Below are positions 1 to 9,297 of a stretch of 64,000 nucleotides of DNA, piece after piece. The notes under the pieces are model-generated. The model was given only the letters and a program-made list of their open reading frames with translations. It did not search any database and was not told the origin of the DNA. Where the stretch lies: NCBI RefSeq assembly GCF_002958735.1, contig NZ_PPGH01000034.1, forward strand, positions 186,001 through 250,000, read 5' to 3'. A program made the position numbers and the translations under genes. How positions within the stretch are numbered: position 1 is the first letter of the stretch; each line of letters starts with the position of its first letter. This DNA comes from Chromatium okenii. Lineage in GTDB: Bacteria > Pseudomonadota > Gammaproteobacteria > Chromatiales > Chromatiaceae.

Positions 1-1083
1 TCAGCAACGCATTCTCAGCATGGCGTCACACGCTACCTTGACCGATCCCTACACCGGAATGGCGAACTGGCATCAAGTGCTGGCGCAGGTGCGAGCGCAT
101 CCCGATGTGGTCGGCGCTGCGCCGTTTGTCGAAGTGCAGGAATGCTGATCAACGGCGCAGCAGTGAGCGGCGCACTGATTCGCGGCATCGTTCCAACGGA
201 AGAAGATCAGGTTGCCGATCTGCGCCGCCAAATGCTTGATAACGCTTCAGTCGATGATCTGGTTGCTGGTGAATTTCACATCATTCTGGGGCGCGATCTC
301 GCTGAATATCTCGGCGTTGCAGTCGGCGACAAGGTGACGGTGGTGTCGCCACAAGTTAGTTCCACGCCGGTCGGCATCATGCCGCGCCTCAAACGGTTCA
401 CCGTGAGCGGCATCTTCGCGTCGGCATGGCTGATTACGACCGCAACGCCGCATTCATCGACATGACCGACGGCGCTAAGTTATTGAATCTCGGTGAATCA
501 GTGTCCGGGGTGCGGCTCAAATTGACCGACATGTGGGAAGCGCCTCGGCTGGCGCGAGAAATTGCCTACGATCTTGGCGGCAGCTATCGGTTACTGGACT
601 GGACGCAGGTACACAGCAACTTTTTCAGTGCCTTAGCGATGGAGAAACGCATGATGAGCATCATTCTATTTCTCATCGTCGCCGTGGCTGCGTTCAACAT
701 CGTCTCGACGCTGGTGATGGTCGTGACGGACAAACAATCTGACATCGCCGTGTTGCGGACGCTGGGTTTATCGCCAGCGCGAGTGATGGCGTGTTCGTGG
801 TGCAGGGCACGGCATCGGTTTAATTGGCACGTTGCTGGGCATGATCATCGGCGTCGTGCTGGCGCTGAATGTGGAGGTGGTGGTCGGCGCAATTGAGCAG
901 CTGTTCGGCGTTCATTTCCTTGATCCAACGATTTATTACATCAGCGAATTGCCCTCTGATGTGCACCTCGCCGACGTGCTCACCATCAGCGGCGGTGCTT
1001 TTGTCATGTCAGTGCTGGCAACGCTGTATCCGGCATGGCGAGCCGCCCAAACCCAGCCAGCGGAGGCACTGCGTTATGAATGA
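1..1083 (+). CDS. lolC: Lipoprotein-releasing ABC transporter permease LolC/LolE (5'-partial, frameshifted)
   Basis: Inner-membrane permease of the LolCDE complex, which extracts lipoproteins for transfer to LolA. The gene runs in from the left edge. The periplasmic part reads in frame 2 to about 140, in frame 1 from 142 to about 420, in frame 3 from about 424 to about 800, and in frame 1 again to the stop. Each join restores the family sequence (for example [12 protein letters not shown], and VQGTA followed by [10 protein letters not shown]), so at least three one-base indels are present. The conserved FtsX-like membrane segments ([18 protein letters not shown]) and the C-terminal [17 protein letters not shown] are intact. 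It overlaps lolD by 8 bp. LolC versus LolE cannot be decided without the N-terminus. Confidence 0.85.
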
Positions 1084-1770
1084 ACGCATTCCAGTTTTAG
1101 ACGTGCACGGACTGGTGAAAACCTTTCAGCAAGGCCCGCAGGATGTCGCCGTGTTGCGCGGCGTGACCTTCAGCGTGGGGCGCGGCGAGCGCATCGCCAT
1201 CATCGGCGCGTCCGGCTCCGGCAAAAGTACGTTGCTGCATTGCGTGGGCGGTTTAGATCGTCCCACCGCTGGCAACATCCAGTGGCTCGGCGCGGACATC
1301 AGAACTGTCGGAAAAACAGCGCGGCTTGCGGCGCAATCAGCATCTGGGTTTTGTCTATCAATTCCACCACTTGCTGCCGGAATTCACCGCGATTGAAAAC
1401 GTCGCGCTGCCGTTGTTAATCGGCGGAGCGCAGCCGGCAAAAGCGCGAGCAATGGCGGAAGAATTGCTGGAGCGCGTCGGTTTAAGTCATCGCGGAACGC
1501 ACAAACCCGGCGAATTGTCCGGTGGTGAGCGTCAACGCGCTGCCGTGGCGCGGGCGTTGGTGACGCATCCGCGTGTTTGCTGGCGGATGAGCCGACGGGC
1601 AATCTCGATCGCGTGACTGCCGGCGGCGTGTACGAGTGATGTTGGAATTGAACCGCGACATCGGCACCAGTTTGGTCATCGTGACTCACGACCCAGAGCT
1701 GGCGGCGCGAATGGATCAGATTTGGCGATTGGATGACGGCGTGTTGACGCGAGATGCAGCGGAAACCTGA
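1076..1770 (+). CDS. lolD: Lipoprotein-releasing system ATPase LolD (frameshifted)
   Basis: Cytoplasmic ABC ATPase that powers LolCDE. The start ATG lies inside the end of the permease gene. Walker A is GASGSGKST, the Q-loop region is [15 protein letters not shown], and the signature is LSGGERQR. After a frameshift near 1575 the Walker B region reads [12 protein letters not shown], followed by the H-loop VTHD and the terminal [11 protein letters not shown]. Frameshifts lie near 1310, 1575 and 1640; all look like one-base losses because every motif survives. The 3' end overlaps the convergent DUF2062 gene by about 55 bp. Confidence 0.88.
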
Positions 1771-2327
1771 AAGCGTTGTTTTCGTTTATAAATCCGATGC
1801 AGCAGCATCCACCGCCAAATTCCATGCACGGCAAAATAACCCAGCGCACCACAGACTGCGCCGCAAATCAGGCTACCGAGCAGCAGCGGTTCAATCACGC
1901 CGATCCAATTGTGCCAATCCAGCCAGAAGTGCACGTTAAAGCCCTCGGCGTGCATTCCTAAAATCCAGCAGCCGATGACGTAGGCGACATAAAACATCGG
2001 CGGACTGGTGACAGGATTCGTCACCCACACCATCGCCACCGAAATCGGCAGATTCACGCGAAACAAAATGGCTAATCCCGCTGCGATGATTGACTGCATC
2101 GGGATCGTCAAAACATGGCGAACAAACCACGCCATTGCGCCAGCGACCGAACGCCGGTTGAGATGCCACAGATTTGGATCATGTAACAATTTGCCGAAGA
2201 TGTCGGTCAAACGAGCGTTTTCCCGAATCATTTTCGGAGTAGGAATCACCTGCTGTAACCATTTTTTCACGTTGAAATTGCGCTCGTTTTTGCGGTTTTC
2301 TGATGGTTGCCAGTATAAAACAGACAT
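1716..2327 (-). CDS. DUF2062 family membrane protein
   Basis: Small integral membrane protein of the DUF2062 family, function unknown. The family core is visible: KKWLQQVIPTPKMIREN near the N-terminus, then hydrophobic segments around SIIAAGLAILFRVNLPISVAM, the conserved TNPVTSPPMFYVAYVIGCWIL, and a last segment LLLGSLICGAVCGALGYFAV. The family usually begins close to the KKW motif, so a GTG start about 19 codons downstream is possible. It lies between lolD and comEC on the opposite strand, a neighbourhood common in gammaproteobacteria. Confidence 0.8.
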   Translation of the reverse strand: MSVLYWQPSENRKNERNFNVKKWLQQVIPTPKMIRENARLTDIFGKLLHDPNLWHLNRRSVAGAMAWFVRHVLTIPMQSIIAAGLAILFRVNLPISVAMVWVTNPVTSPPMFYVAYVIGCWILGMHAEGFNVHFWLDWHNWIGVIEPLLLGSLICGAVCGALGYFAVHGIWRWMLLHRIYKRKQRFQVSAASRVNTPSSNRQI

Positions 2328-2369
2328 CTGTCATTTCGTGAATTCCGATCGCTAAACAGCGCATTACCT

Positions 2370-4889
2370 GTGCTCATCAGCCCACTCCATCCCCGACCAC
2401 CATTCAGTTTTATTCCTGCTGGATTGGCATTTGCGAGCGGTGTCATTGCCTTTTATCAACTGCCAGCTCTGCCGTCAGGTGTCGATTCGGAAACCACGCT
2501 CGCCGCAGCGTTGATTACGCTGGTGCTGCTGCTGGTGCTCATAAATCCCCCCCAACCCCCCTTTTTCCAAGGGGGGAGGAAGAAAAACCCTTTCCCAAAG
2601 AGTATGAAAAGCCCCATTTTCGCAAAGGGCACGAAAAGCCCCCCTTTGAAAAAGGGGGGTTGGGGGGATTTAATCAAACCAAGCAGTTGGGAAAATTTCT
2701 CAAATATCCTGCGTTTACCACTGCTGGCGCTGCTCGGCATGACGTGGGCAGCGATTCACGCCTGCGCCCTGTTGTGTCATCCATTTCCCGATGCACTGGC
2801 GCGAGAACCGCTGATCGTCGAAGGGCGCATTGCCGCCATTCCGGCAGTCACGACCCAGAGCACCCGCTTTTTATTTCAGGTCGAAACCGCCACGCACCGC
2901 GAGCAACCCATTGAATTCACTGGACTGGTGCGGCTGGCGTGGTATCAACCCGCGCCAGCACTGAACGCTGGTGAACGCTGGCGACTGGCAGTGCGCTTAA
3001 AACCGCGTCACAGCAGCGCCAATCCCAGCGGCATTGACGGTGAACGGGTGCTGTTTGCGCAGGGCATCAAAGCGACCGGCACGGTGCGCCAAGCGACCGT
3101 CCGAAATGCCGTGGTGAATGAACGTTTAGATGCGAGTGCTGGCAATTACTGGCTGGCGCAGTGGCGGCAGCACATCGCCGCACATTTGACGCAGGTCGCC
3201 GGCGCGATTGACCAACGCGGACTGTTGCAGGCGCTCACGATTGGCGAAACCAGCAGGCTGCAAGTCGCCGATTGGGACACGCTCACGCGCACCGGAACCA
3301 GTCATTTGATTGCGATTTCTGGCTGGAACGTGGCGATGATCGCCGGCGTGTTTATCGGCTTCACGCGCTGGCTGTGGTCACGCAGTGCGCGTTTGACGCA
3401 ACTGCTGGCGACGCCACGCGCCGGCGCAGTGGTCGGAATGATCGCGGCGCTGGGTTATGCCGGGTTAGCCGGATTTGCGATCTCAACGCAGCGGGCGCTC
3501 ATTATGCTGTTGATTTTATTGGGCGCACTGTTTTGGCAACGCACGTTGCGCCCTTATCACGCCCTCACGCTGGCACTGGTCGGCGTGTTGCTGGTTGATC
3601 CCAGCACGGTGCTGGCTTACGGCTTTTGGCTGTCCTTTGGCGCAGTTGCCGTGCTGCTGTTTTATCTCGGACAACGCCTGCCGCGCCGCGATCTGTGGAC
3701 GCAATGGGGACGGGCGCAGTGGGCAGTGACGCTGGGATTATTACCGCTGCTCACGGTGTTATTCGGACAGGTGTCGGTCATTGCGCCAGCGGTCAATCTG
3801 CTGGCAGTGCCACTGTTTTCGGTGCTGCTGCCGCTGGTATTGAGCGTCAGTTTATTCAGCCTGATTCCGGGATTGACCGCGCCGTTACTGTGGACTGCGC
3901 AACTGCTCAATCTCTGCATGGACGGTTTGGCGTGGATTGCAACGCTGCCGAACATTGCGCCCACGCTGCCAACACCGCCGCTGTGGACGTGGCCAGTGGC
4001 GGGCATTGGCGCAGCGTTATTGCTCGCACCGCGAGGATTGCCGGGGCGCTGGCTGGGCGTGGTGCTGCTGTTGCCATTGGTGACGACGCAACCACTGCGT
4101 CCGGCAGTTGGCGAATTGTGGTTGACCCTGCTCGACGTGGGACAAGGACTTGCCGCAGTGGTGCAAACCGCTGAAGGAACGTTGGTTTTTGATACCGGCC
4201 CCGGTTCGCCCAACGGTTTTAACAGCGGCAGCGCGGTCATCGCTCCGTTTTTGCTGGCGCAGGACATTACGCGAGTGGAGCGCGTCGTGGTCAGTCACGC
4301 CGATCAAGATCACGCGGGCGGTTTGGCGGGATTGGCAAAACGGGTGACGCTGGCGCAGGTGCAAAGTGGCGAGCCAATCCGTTTGGCCTTTGCTGGCGCG
4401 ACGCGCTGTCTGGCGGGCGAGCAGTGGAATTGGGCTGGTGTGCGGTTTCAATTTTTGCATCCAGAACAAGCCTTTGAATTGGGCAATCATTCGTCGTGTG
4501 TATTGCGGATTGACACTGCCGGACGATCTATTTTGCTCACCGGCGATGCCGATCAAAAAGTTGAGCGCGAATTGGTAGCGCGATACGGCGCGGCACTGGA
4601 AAGCACGGTATTGGTTGCCGGTCATCACGGCAGCAACACCTCCAGCGGCGCGGCGTTTCTTAACGCAGTCAAACCGGAATGGGTTTTCTTTTCAGCGGGA
4701 TATGCCAATCAATTCCGGTTTCCGACCAAAGCCGTGCAAAAACGCATCGCAGCGCGGCACATTAAAACACTCAATACGGCGATGGCGGGCGCAATTCAAT
4801 TACGGATTAGCGCAGACGGCGCTTTTAATACGCCAACGGAATGGCGGAAACAGGCGTTGCATTTATGGACGCATCGTATTGAAGAGTGA
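2370..4889 (+). CDS. comEC: DNA internalization competence protein ComEC/Rec2
   Basis: Inner-membrane channel for uptake of single-stranded DNA in natural transformation. GTG start. It has an N-terminal DUF4131-type region, a polytopic Competence domain at about residues 285-560 (LLQALTIGETSRL...HLIAISGWNVAMIAG), and a C-terminal metallo-beta-lactamase-like domain from about residue 580 (LLDVGQGLAAVV, VSHADQDHAGG, LVAGHHGSNTSS). At 839 residues it is slightly long. The excess is an in-frame palindromic repeat translated at about residues 58-102 (NPPQPPFFQGG...PPLKKGGWGD), between two N-terminal hydrophobic segments. No frameshift over 2.5 kb. Confidence 0.93.
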   Translation: MLISPLHPRPPFSFIPAGLAFASGVIAFYQLPALPSGVDSETTLAAALITLVLLLVLINPPQPPFFQGGRKKNPFPKSMKSPIFAKGTKSPPLKKGGWGDLIKPSSWENFSNILRLPLLALLGMTWAAIHACALLCHPFPDALAREPLIVEGRIAAIPAVTTQSTRFLFQVETATHREQPIEFTGLVRLAWYQPAPALNAGERWRLAVRLKPRHSSANPSGIDGERVLFAQGIKATGTVRQATVRNAVVNERLDASAGNYWLAQWRQHIAAHLTQVAGAIDQRGLLQALTIGETSRLQVADWDTLTRTGTSHLIAISGWNVAMIAGVFIGFTRWLWSRSARLTQLLATPRAGAVVGMIAALGYAGLAGFAISTQRALIMLLILLGALFWQRTLRPYHALTLALVGVLLVDPSTVLAYGFWLSFGAVAVLLFYLGQRLPRRDLWTQWGRAQWAVTLGLLPLLTVLFGQVSVIAPAVNLLAVPLFSVLLPLVLSVSLFSLIPGLTAPLLWTAQLLNLCMDGLAWIATLPNIAPTLPTPPLWTWPVAGIGAALLLAPRGLPGRWLGVVLLLPLVTTQPLRPAVGELWLTLLDVGQGLAAVVQTAEGTLVFDTGPGSPNGFNSGSAVIAPFLLAQDITRVERVVVSHADQDHAGGLAGLAKRVTLAQVQSGEPIRLAFAGATRCLAGEQWNWAGVRFQFLHPEQAFELGNHSSCVLRIDTAGRSILLTGDADQKVERELVARYGAALESTVLVAGHHGSNTSSGAAFLNAVKPEWVFFSAGYANQFRFPTKAVQKRIAARHIKTLNTAMAGAIQLRISADGAFNTPTEWRKQALHLWTHRIEE
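2543..2672. repeat. C/G-rich palindromic element inside comEC
   Basis: The left arm starts AAATCCCCCCC-AACCCCCC and the right arm ends GGGGGGTTGGGGGGATTT, forming a roughly 130-bp inverted structure. The middle holds further weaker copies (GCCCC...AAAGGG). It is read through in frame by comEC. Confidence 0.85.
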
Positions 4890-4902
4890 ATTGTTCAAAT
4901 AA

Positions 4903-4948
4903 GTTTTCAGTGGTCAGTAACACCGCTTTTTTACTGACAACTGAAAAC
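4903..4948. terminator. Inverted-repeat hairpin between convergent comEC and chemoreceptor genes
   Basis: Two 18-bp arms at 4903-4920 and 4931-4948 pair with one mismatch (GTTTTCAGTGGTCAGTAA against TTACTGACAACTGAAAAC). They surround a short loop holding a T run. The position between two convergent stops suits a bidirectional terminator. The CTGACAACTGAAAAC motif recurs near 35795. Confidence 0.6.
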
Positions 4949-4961
4949 CGATAACTAAAAC

Positions 4962-6567
4962 TCATGTCGCAAAATGAAACATCGCCATTTCACCGTTAAA
5001 TGCTTCGACCAAGGTCATCAACCGCGTGCAAGCCTGAATAGTTTCTTCAACGCCGCCAGTGGTTTGATCGACCGACAATTTGATGGTGCTTGTGCTGTGA
5101 TCAATTTCATTGGAAACGTGACCCTGCTGTTCTGCTGCCGTCGCAATTTGAATTGTTAAATCGCTAATCGTCGTCACCGCCGAACCGATTTCTTTCAACG
5201 CCCGATCCACTTTATCCGTTTGCTCAATGGTCAAGACTGCCTGCTCGCGCCCCTGCCGCATCGCGCCAGCGACATCGCGGGAACCGCGTTGAATCTGCTC
5301 GATCATGTCTTGAATTTCTTTGTGGAAAGTTGAGTGCGACTGGCAAGCGCCCGCACTTCGGCGGCGACTGCAAATCCGCGTCCCTGCTCACCAGCGCGGG
5401 CGGCTTCAATCGCTGCGTTGAGCGCCAGCAAATTGGTCTGCTCGGCAATGCCGCGAATGACATCCAACACTGAACCGATGCGTTCGCTGTCGCTTTCCAA
5501 CGGGTCATTGCTCAGCACCGCGAATGACTTCACCAGTCAAGCCATTGATTGAATTGACTGCGGTACGCACCACGCCTTGACTGAGTACGACATCGCGTTT
5601 GGCATCAGATGCTGCGTCGGAAACGACGGCGCTGTTGCGGGCAATTTCGCGCGACCGTCGCTGCCATTTCGTTAATCGCAGTCGCAACTTGCGTGACTTC
5701 CAGTTGTTCACGATTGGCGTTGCTTAACGTCGCAGCGGCAATGCTTTGGAGCTGGCGCGTAACCTCATGCACCTGTTTGATATTGCTCGCAATCCGCTGA
5801 AAAGAGTTGGTTAAACTGGTTTGTAAATGCTGGAACGCTACACTCAGCGCAGCGATTTCAGTATTGCCATGAACGACAACTGCTGCGCCGCGAAAATCGT
5901 TGTCAGCCATGCGCATTGATAACTGCTGCAACGCCACCAGCGGCTTGAGCTGACGCGCCAGCGCCCATAACGCACCGAGCAAACCGGCAATTAGCACCAG
6001 CGTTGCGATCAAACTGGCAGAAGTGCCCAGCGTCAAATTAAAATTAAGTTGCTGTTGTGCAGTACTTTTTTCCGTTTGAATGCGCGTGATCAGCGTTTCC
6101 AGCTTTTCGCCCATCATTTCTGCCGCAGCGTCAAAGGTGCTCATAAACGCATTGCCACCTTCTGGACCTTGCGCAACATAAAGCTGCGCCATCTGCTGCC
6201 CTTTGTTGTAATACTCAGTCAATGCTTGGGTGAGCGCGGCAGCAGACACGGTGCTGTCGAGTGCTGCCAGCGCGGTGATATTGGCGCGAGCTGCCTCAAA
6301 ATACTGCTGGGCTTGCGTGAAGCCGTCATCCAAACCATCGCGTCCCCGCGTGGCGCTAATATCAGTGAACCATTGTTGAATTTGGATCACATTGATTTTG
6401 AATTCTGATGCAAGTTCTTGCAGTTGATCCTGATGCGTGATCATTTCCTCTACCGAGGTGCGAATGTGTTGGGCGACATACATGCCACCGCCACCCATTG
6501 CAATCACCAAAATACCTAAAATGGCAAATAAAATCCGCGCTCTTGCCACAATACCGAACTGACTCAT
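4962..6567 (-). CDS. Methyl-accepting chemotaxis protein (frameshifted)
   Basis: Transmembrane chemoreceptor. The chosen start (6567, [11 protein letters not shown]) has AGGAG about 9 nt upstream. It has an N-terminal membrane segment ([21 protein letters not shown]), a helical periplasmic sensor domain, a second membrane segment ([21 protein letters not shown]), a HAMP-like linker and the signalling domain. The signalling hairpin tip is intact ([22 protein letters not shown], then [12 protein letters not shown]). Three frameshifts (near 5650, 5530 and 5310) split the cytoplasmic part, but the joins restore the family sequence. No other che genes lie nearby. Ligand unknown. Confidence 0.85.
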
Positions 6568-6703
6568 CAACATATCTCCTGAATAGAAAATGCAGCAGGT
6601 TTAAGCACCTAACAATAACACGCAGATCAGCAATAAACGCCATACTCACTGATAACGATCAATCTGTTTAAATCCTAATTAAGCCATTGCCGAGATTGAA
6701 TTG

Positions 6704-7150
6704 ATGCGTCCCACTGGTTTTACCCTCGTTGAATTGCTGGTTGTGTTAGCAATTGCGGCACTGCTGATGACCGCAGTGCCGGCGCTGTTTTCTGCCGCTT
6801 TTCCGGGATTGGAATTGAAATCGGCGGCGCGGCGCACTGCGGCAACGCTGCGTTTAGCACGGGAATCTGCAATTCGGCAAGGCACAGAAACTGAATTGCA
6901 AGTGGATGTCGAAGCACGACAGCTTGCACTTCAGGGTTATCGTAACCTCAATTTGCCGTCGGGTTTGACGATGCAATTAGAAACTGCCGCCCGCGATCTG
7001 CACGACACGCAGCGCGGGGTGATTCGTTTTTTTCCTGATGGCAGTTCTACCGGCGGGCGGATCATCTTGGCATATCACGATCACGGTTATCAGGTTGGCA
7101 TCACTTGGTTGACTGGACGAATCACCGTTGCGCCTTGGGCTGCGCCATGA
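6704..7150 (+). CDS. gspH: Type II secretion minor pseudopilin GspH
   Basis: Minor pseudopilin of the T2SS pseudopilus. The prepilin peptidase motif (PTG-FTLVELLVVLAIAALLM) lies at the very N-terminus, followed by a helix and a beta-rich C-terminal domain (GVIRFFPDGSSTGGRIIL). A TTG three bases upstream is possible, but ATG is preferred. First gene of gspHIJKL; it overlaps gspI in an ATGA. Confidence 0.88.
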   Translation: MRPTGFTLVELLVVLAIAALLMTAVPALFSAAFPGLELKSAARRTAATLRLARESAIRQGTETELQVDVEARQLALQGYRNLNLPSGLTMQLETAARDLHDTQRGVIRFFPDGSSTGGRIILAYHDHGYQVGITWLTGRITVAPWAAP

Positions 7151-7642
7151 CGCGCACTCGGCAGCGCGGCTTTTCGCTGCTCGAAGTGCTAGTCGCCTTT
7201 GCGATTCTCGCCATCACGCTCGGCGTGTTAATGAACATCTTTGCCCGCGCCAGCCGCACCGCCATTTTATCCAGTCAATACAGCCAAGCCGCCGCGCTCG
7301 CCGAATCCAAACTCAACGCGCTCGGCGTGGAATTCCCGTTGGAAGAAGGCACGATCACCGGCGAACCGGAAAACGGTTTTGCATGGGAAATCACCGTGAT
7401 TCCCGTTGAATTGCAATCCCCCCAACCCCCCTTTGTTAAAGGGGGGCTTCCATCATCTCCCCCCTTGGAAAAAGGGGGGCGGGGGGATTGATGAAACAGG
7501 CGGCGCGGGGGATTTAACGCCTTATCGCCTCACGGCAACCGTGCTATGGCAAGACGGCGCACAAGCGCGGCGCGTCACCTTTTCAACGCTGCGCCTCGCT
7601 GCGGCAGTGGATGCAGCGCAATTGGAATCCACGCCGCAATGA
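7147..7642 (+). CDS. gspI: Type II secretion minor pseudopilin GspI (interrupted by repeat, frameshifted)
   Basis: Minor pseudopilin with the N-terminal motif RGFSLLEVLVAFAILAITLGV. After VIPVELQ the reading frame enters a C/G-rich palindromic repeat (translated SPQPPFVKGGL...) and stops at 7491. The family C-terminus (PYRLTATVLWQDGAQARRVTFSTL in shortened view) continues in another frame to a stop at 7642 that overlaps gspJ. Either the repeat brought a frameshift or a base is miscounted in one of its G runs; correcting one G run would give a single longer GspI with an in-frame insert. Confidence 0.8.
7415..7489. repeat. C/G-rich palindromic element inside gspI
   Basis: AATCCCCCC-AACCCCCC, then TTTGTTAAAGGGGGG, a spacer, CCCCCC-TTGGAAAAA-GGGGGG and GGGGGGATT. 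Same family and same outer arms as the comEC copy. Confidence 0.85.
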
Positions 7643-8337
7643 CGCCCAATTTCATGCTTCATCGCGGATTTACGCTGGTGGAATTGCTGATTGCACTGGC
7701 GCTGATTAGCTTGATCACGCTGCTACTGTTTTCCGGTTTACGGCTCGGCACTCGCGCTTGGGAAGCGGTGGATGCAGCAGCGGAACACACCGGCGAATTG
7801 CGGCTGGCACAGGGTTTTTTAATGCGCGTGCTCAGTCAAACCGAGTTCACAACTATCACTGCGGCGGAAAATTCCGTCGTGCTGTTTCGCGGTGACAGTA
7901 CACATCTCGAATGTGCCGCGCCGTTGTCAGAACACGTTGGCATTGCTGGGCGTTACGCGCTGCGTTTAAGCGTTGAGCAACAAGGAAAAACGCAGGCGTT
8001 AATCCTGACCCGCTGGCTGTTGCATCCAGAAATTCTCAACGGCGGCAACGGGGTTCCGACATGGACACCGCTGGACAAGGATGCAACCGCGTCGCTTGCG
8101 CAACTGCCGATGGAAATGGACGCAGCCGCTGGCGCGTTTGGGCGCACCTCGCTCCTCGATCAAGTGGACACTTTTGCGCTGGCTTATTACGGCAAAACCG
8201 AAGACGAAAGCGAACCCAGTTGGCATGAAGACTGGTTTGACCAACCGCATTTACCGCTGCTGCTGCGCATTCGATTAACCACGCCTTTTCAGGCGTGGCC
8301 TGATCTCGTGATCGCATTGCCGCGCCAGCTCAATTAA
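7639..8337 (+). CDS. gspJ: Type II secretion minor pseudopilin GspJ
   Basis: Minor pseudopilin of the tip complex. The N-terminal motif is HRGFTLVELLIALALISLITLLLFSGL, followed by a typical GspJ C-terminal domain including LALAYYGKTEDESEPSWHEDW. ATG at 7639 overlaps the gspI stop. The size (232 residues) is normal. Stop and gspK start are adjacent. Confidence 0.88.
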   Translation: MTPNFMLHRGFTLVELLIALALISLITLLLFSGLRLGTRAWEAVDAAAEHTGELRLAQGFLMRVLSQTEFTTITAAENSVVLFRGDSTHLECAAPLSEHVGIAGRYALRLSVEQQGKTQALILTRWLLHPEILNGGNGVPTWTPLDKDATASLAQLPMEMDAAAGAFGRTSLLDQVDTFALAYYGKTEDESEPSWHEDWFDQPHLPLLLRIRLTTPFQAWPDLVIALPRQLN

Positions 8338-9297
8338 ATGAACACGCCTATTTCTCCACCGCAGCGGCAACGCGGCATCGCCTTGATGCTGGTGTTGTGG
8401 GTATTAACGTTGCTCACGGTGATGGCGGTCAGCATGACTGCCACCCAGCGCACCGAATTGGCATTGACCGATCATCAACTGGCGGAAACCCGCTGGCGTT
8501 TGGCGAGCGACGCAGCGCTGGCGTACACCGCATGGCAATTGAGCCAGCCACTGCCGATAGTGGAAATGGCGGAGGCAACAGGCGTTGGCGCAGATGACGC
8601 TGATGCGCTGCTCACAACGGAATGGTTGCCCGATGGTGCGGCGCATGAATGGACGTTTGCTGACAGCAGCATGACGATTGCCGTGTTCAATGAACTGTCG
8701 CGCATCAATCTGAATCAAGCAGATTCTGCCCAGCTCAAGGCACTATTAGTCGCGCTCGCCGTGCCTGAAGATGACGCGGCAACGCTTGCGGATCGCATCG
8801 TCGATTGGCGCGATCCAGACCATTTGGCACAGCTCAACGGCGCAGAAGATGATGATTATCAAGCTGCTGGCGCAGTGTTCGGCGCGAAAGATGAGCCGTT
8901 TATTGCCATTGATGAATTGCGCCAAGTGCTCGGCATAACCGCAACGCTGTATCAACAGCTCGCGCCGGAATTGACGCTGGCAGGCGAGGGCAAAAATGTT
9001 GAGATGGAATTTGCCTCGGCGACGGTGCTCGCCGCCACGCAGGGAATTTCATTGGAAGACGCGCAGTTGCAGCAACTTGAGCAGCAAACACCGCGTCATC
9101 AAAATCGTGGCGGTCCGCTGTATCGCGTGGTCATCACTGCGTCAGCCGCTCTGACTCCCGCACCGTCATCAACGCAGCGGATGGAAGCCGTGCTCGAACT
9201 CACGCCCAATCAAGAGCTGCCGTATGTGGTGCACTGGCGGCGTTTTGGTGGGCGCGACGCTGCGTCCGAATCCACTTTGCACGATGAATCACGATGA
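8338..9297 (+). CDS. gspK: Type II secretion minor pseudopilin GspK
   Basis: Largest minor pseudopilin; caps the pseudopilus with GspI and GspJ. The N-terminus RQRGIALMLVLWVLTLLTVMAV lacks the usual Glu+5, as is typical for GspK. The alpha domain follows (RINLNQADSAQLKALL, ADRIVDWRDPD, FIAIDELRQVLGI). No frameshift. It starts directly after the gspJ stop and overlaps gspL. Confidence 0.9.
   Translation: MNTPISPPQRQRGIALMLVLWVLTLLTVMAVSMTATQRTELALTDHQLAETRWRLASDAALAYTAWQLSQPLPIVEMAEATGVGADDADALLTTEWLPDGAAHEWTFADSSMTIAVFNELSRINLNQADSAQLKALLVALAVPEDDAATLADRIVDWRDPDHLAQLNGAEDDDYQAAGAVFGAKDEPFIAIDELRQVLGITATLYQQLAPELTLAGEGKNVEMEFASATVLAATQGISLEDAQLQQLEQQTPRHQNRGGPLYRVVITASAALTPAPSSTQRMEAVLELTPNQELPYVVHWRRFGGRDAASESTLHDESR

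Noticed and set aside
3662..4267. 200-codon minus-strand ORF inside comEC
   Set aside because: Antisense shadow of an intact, recognisable ComEC membrane domain.
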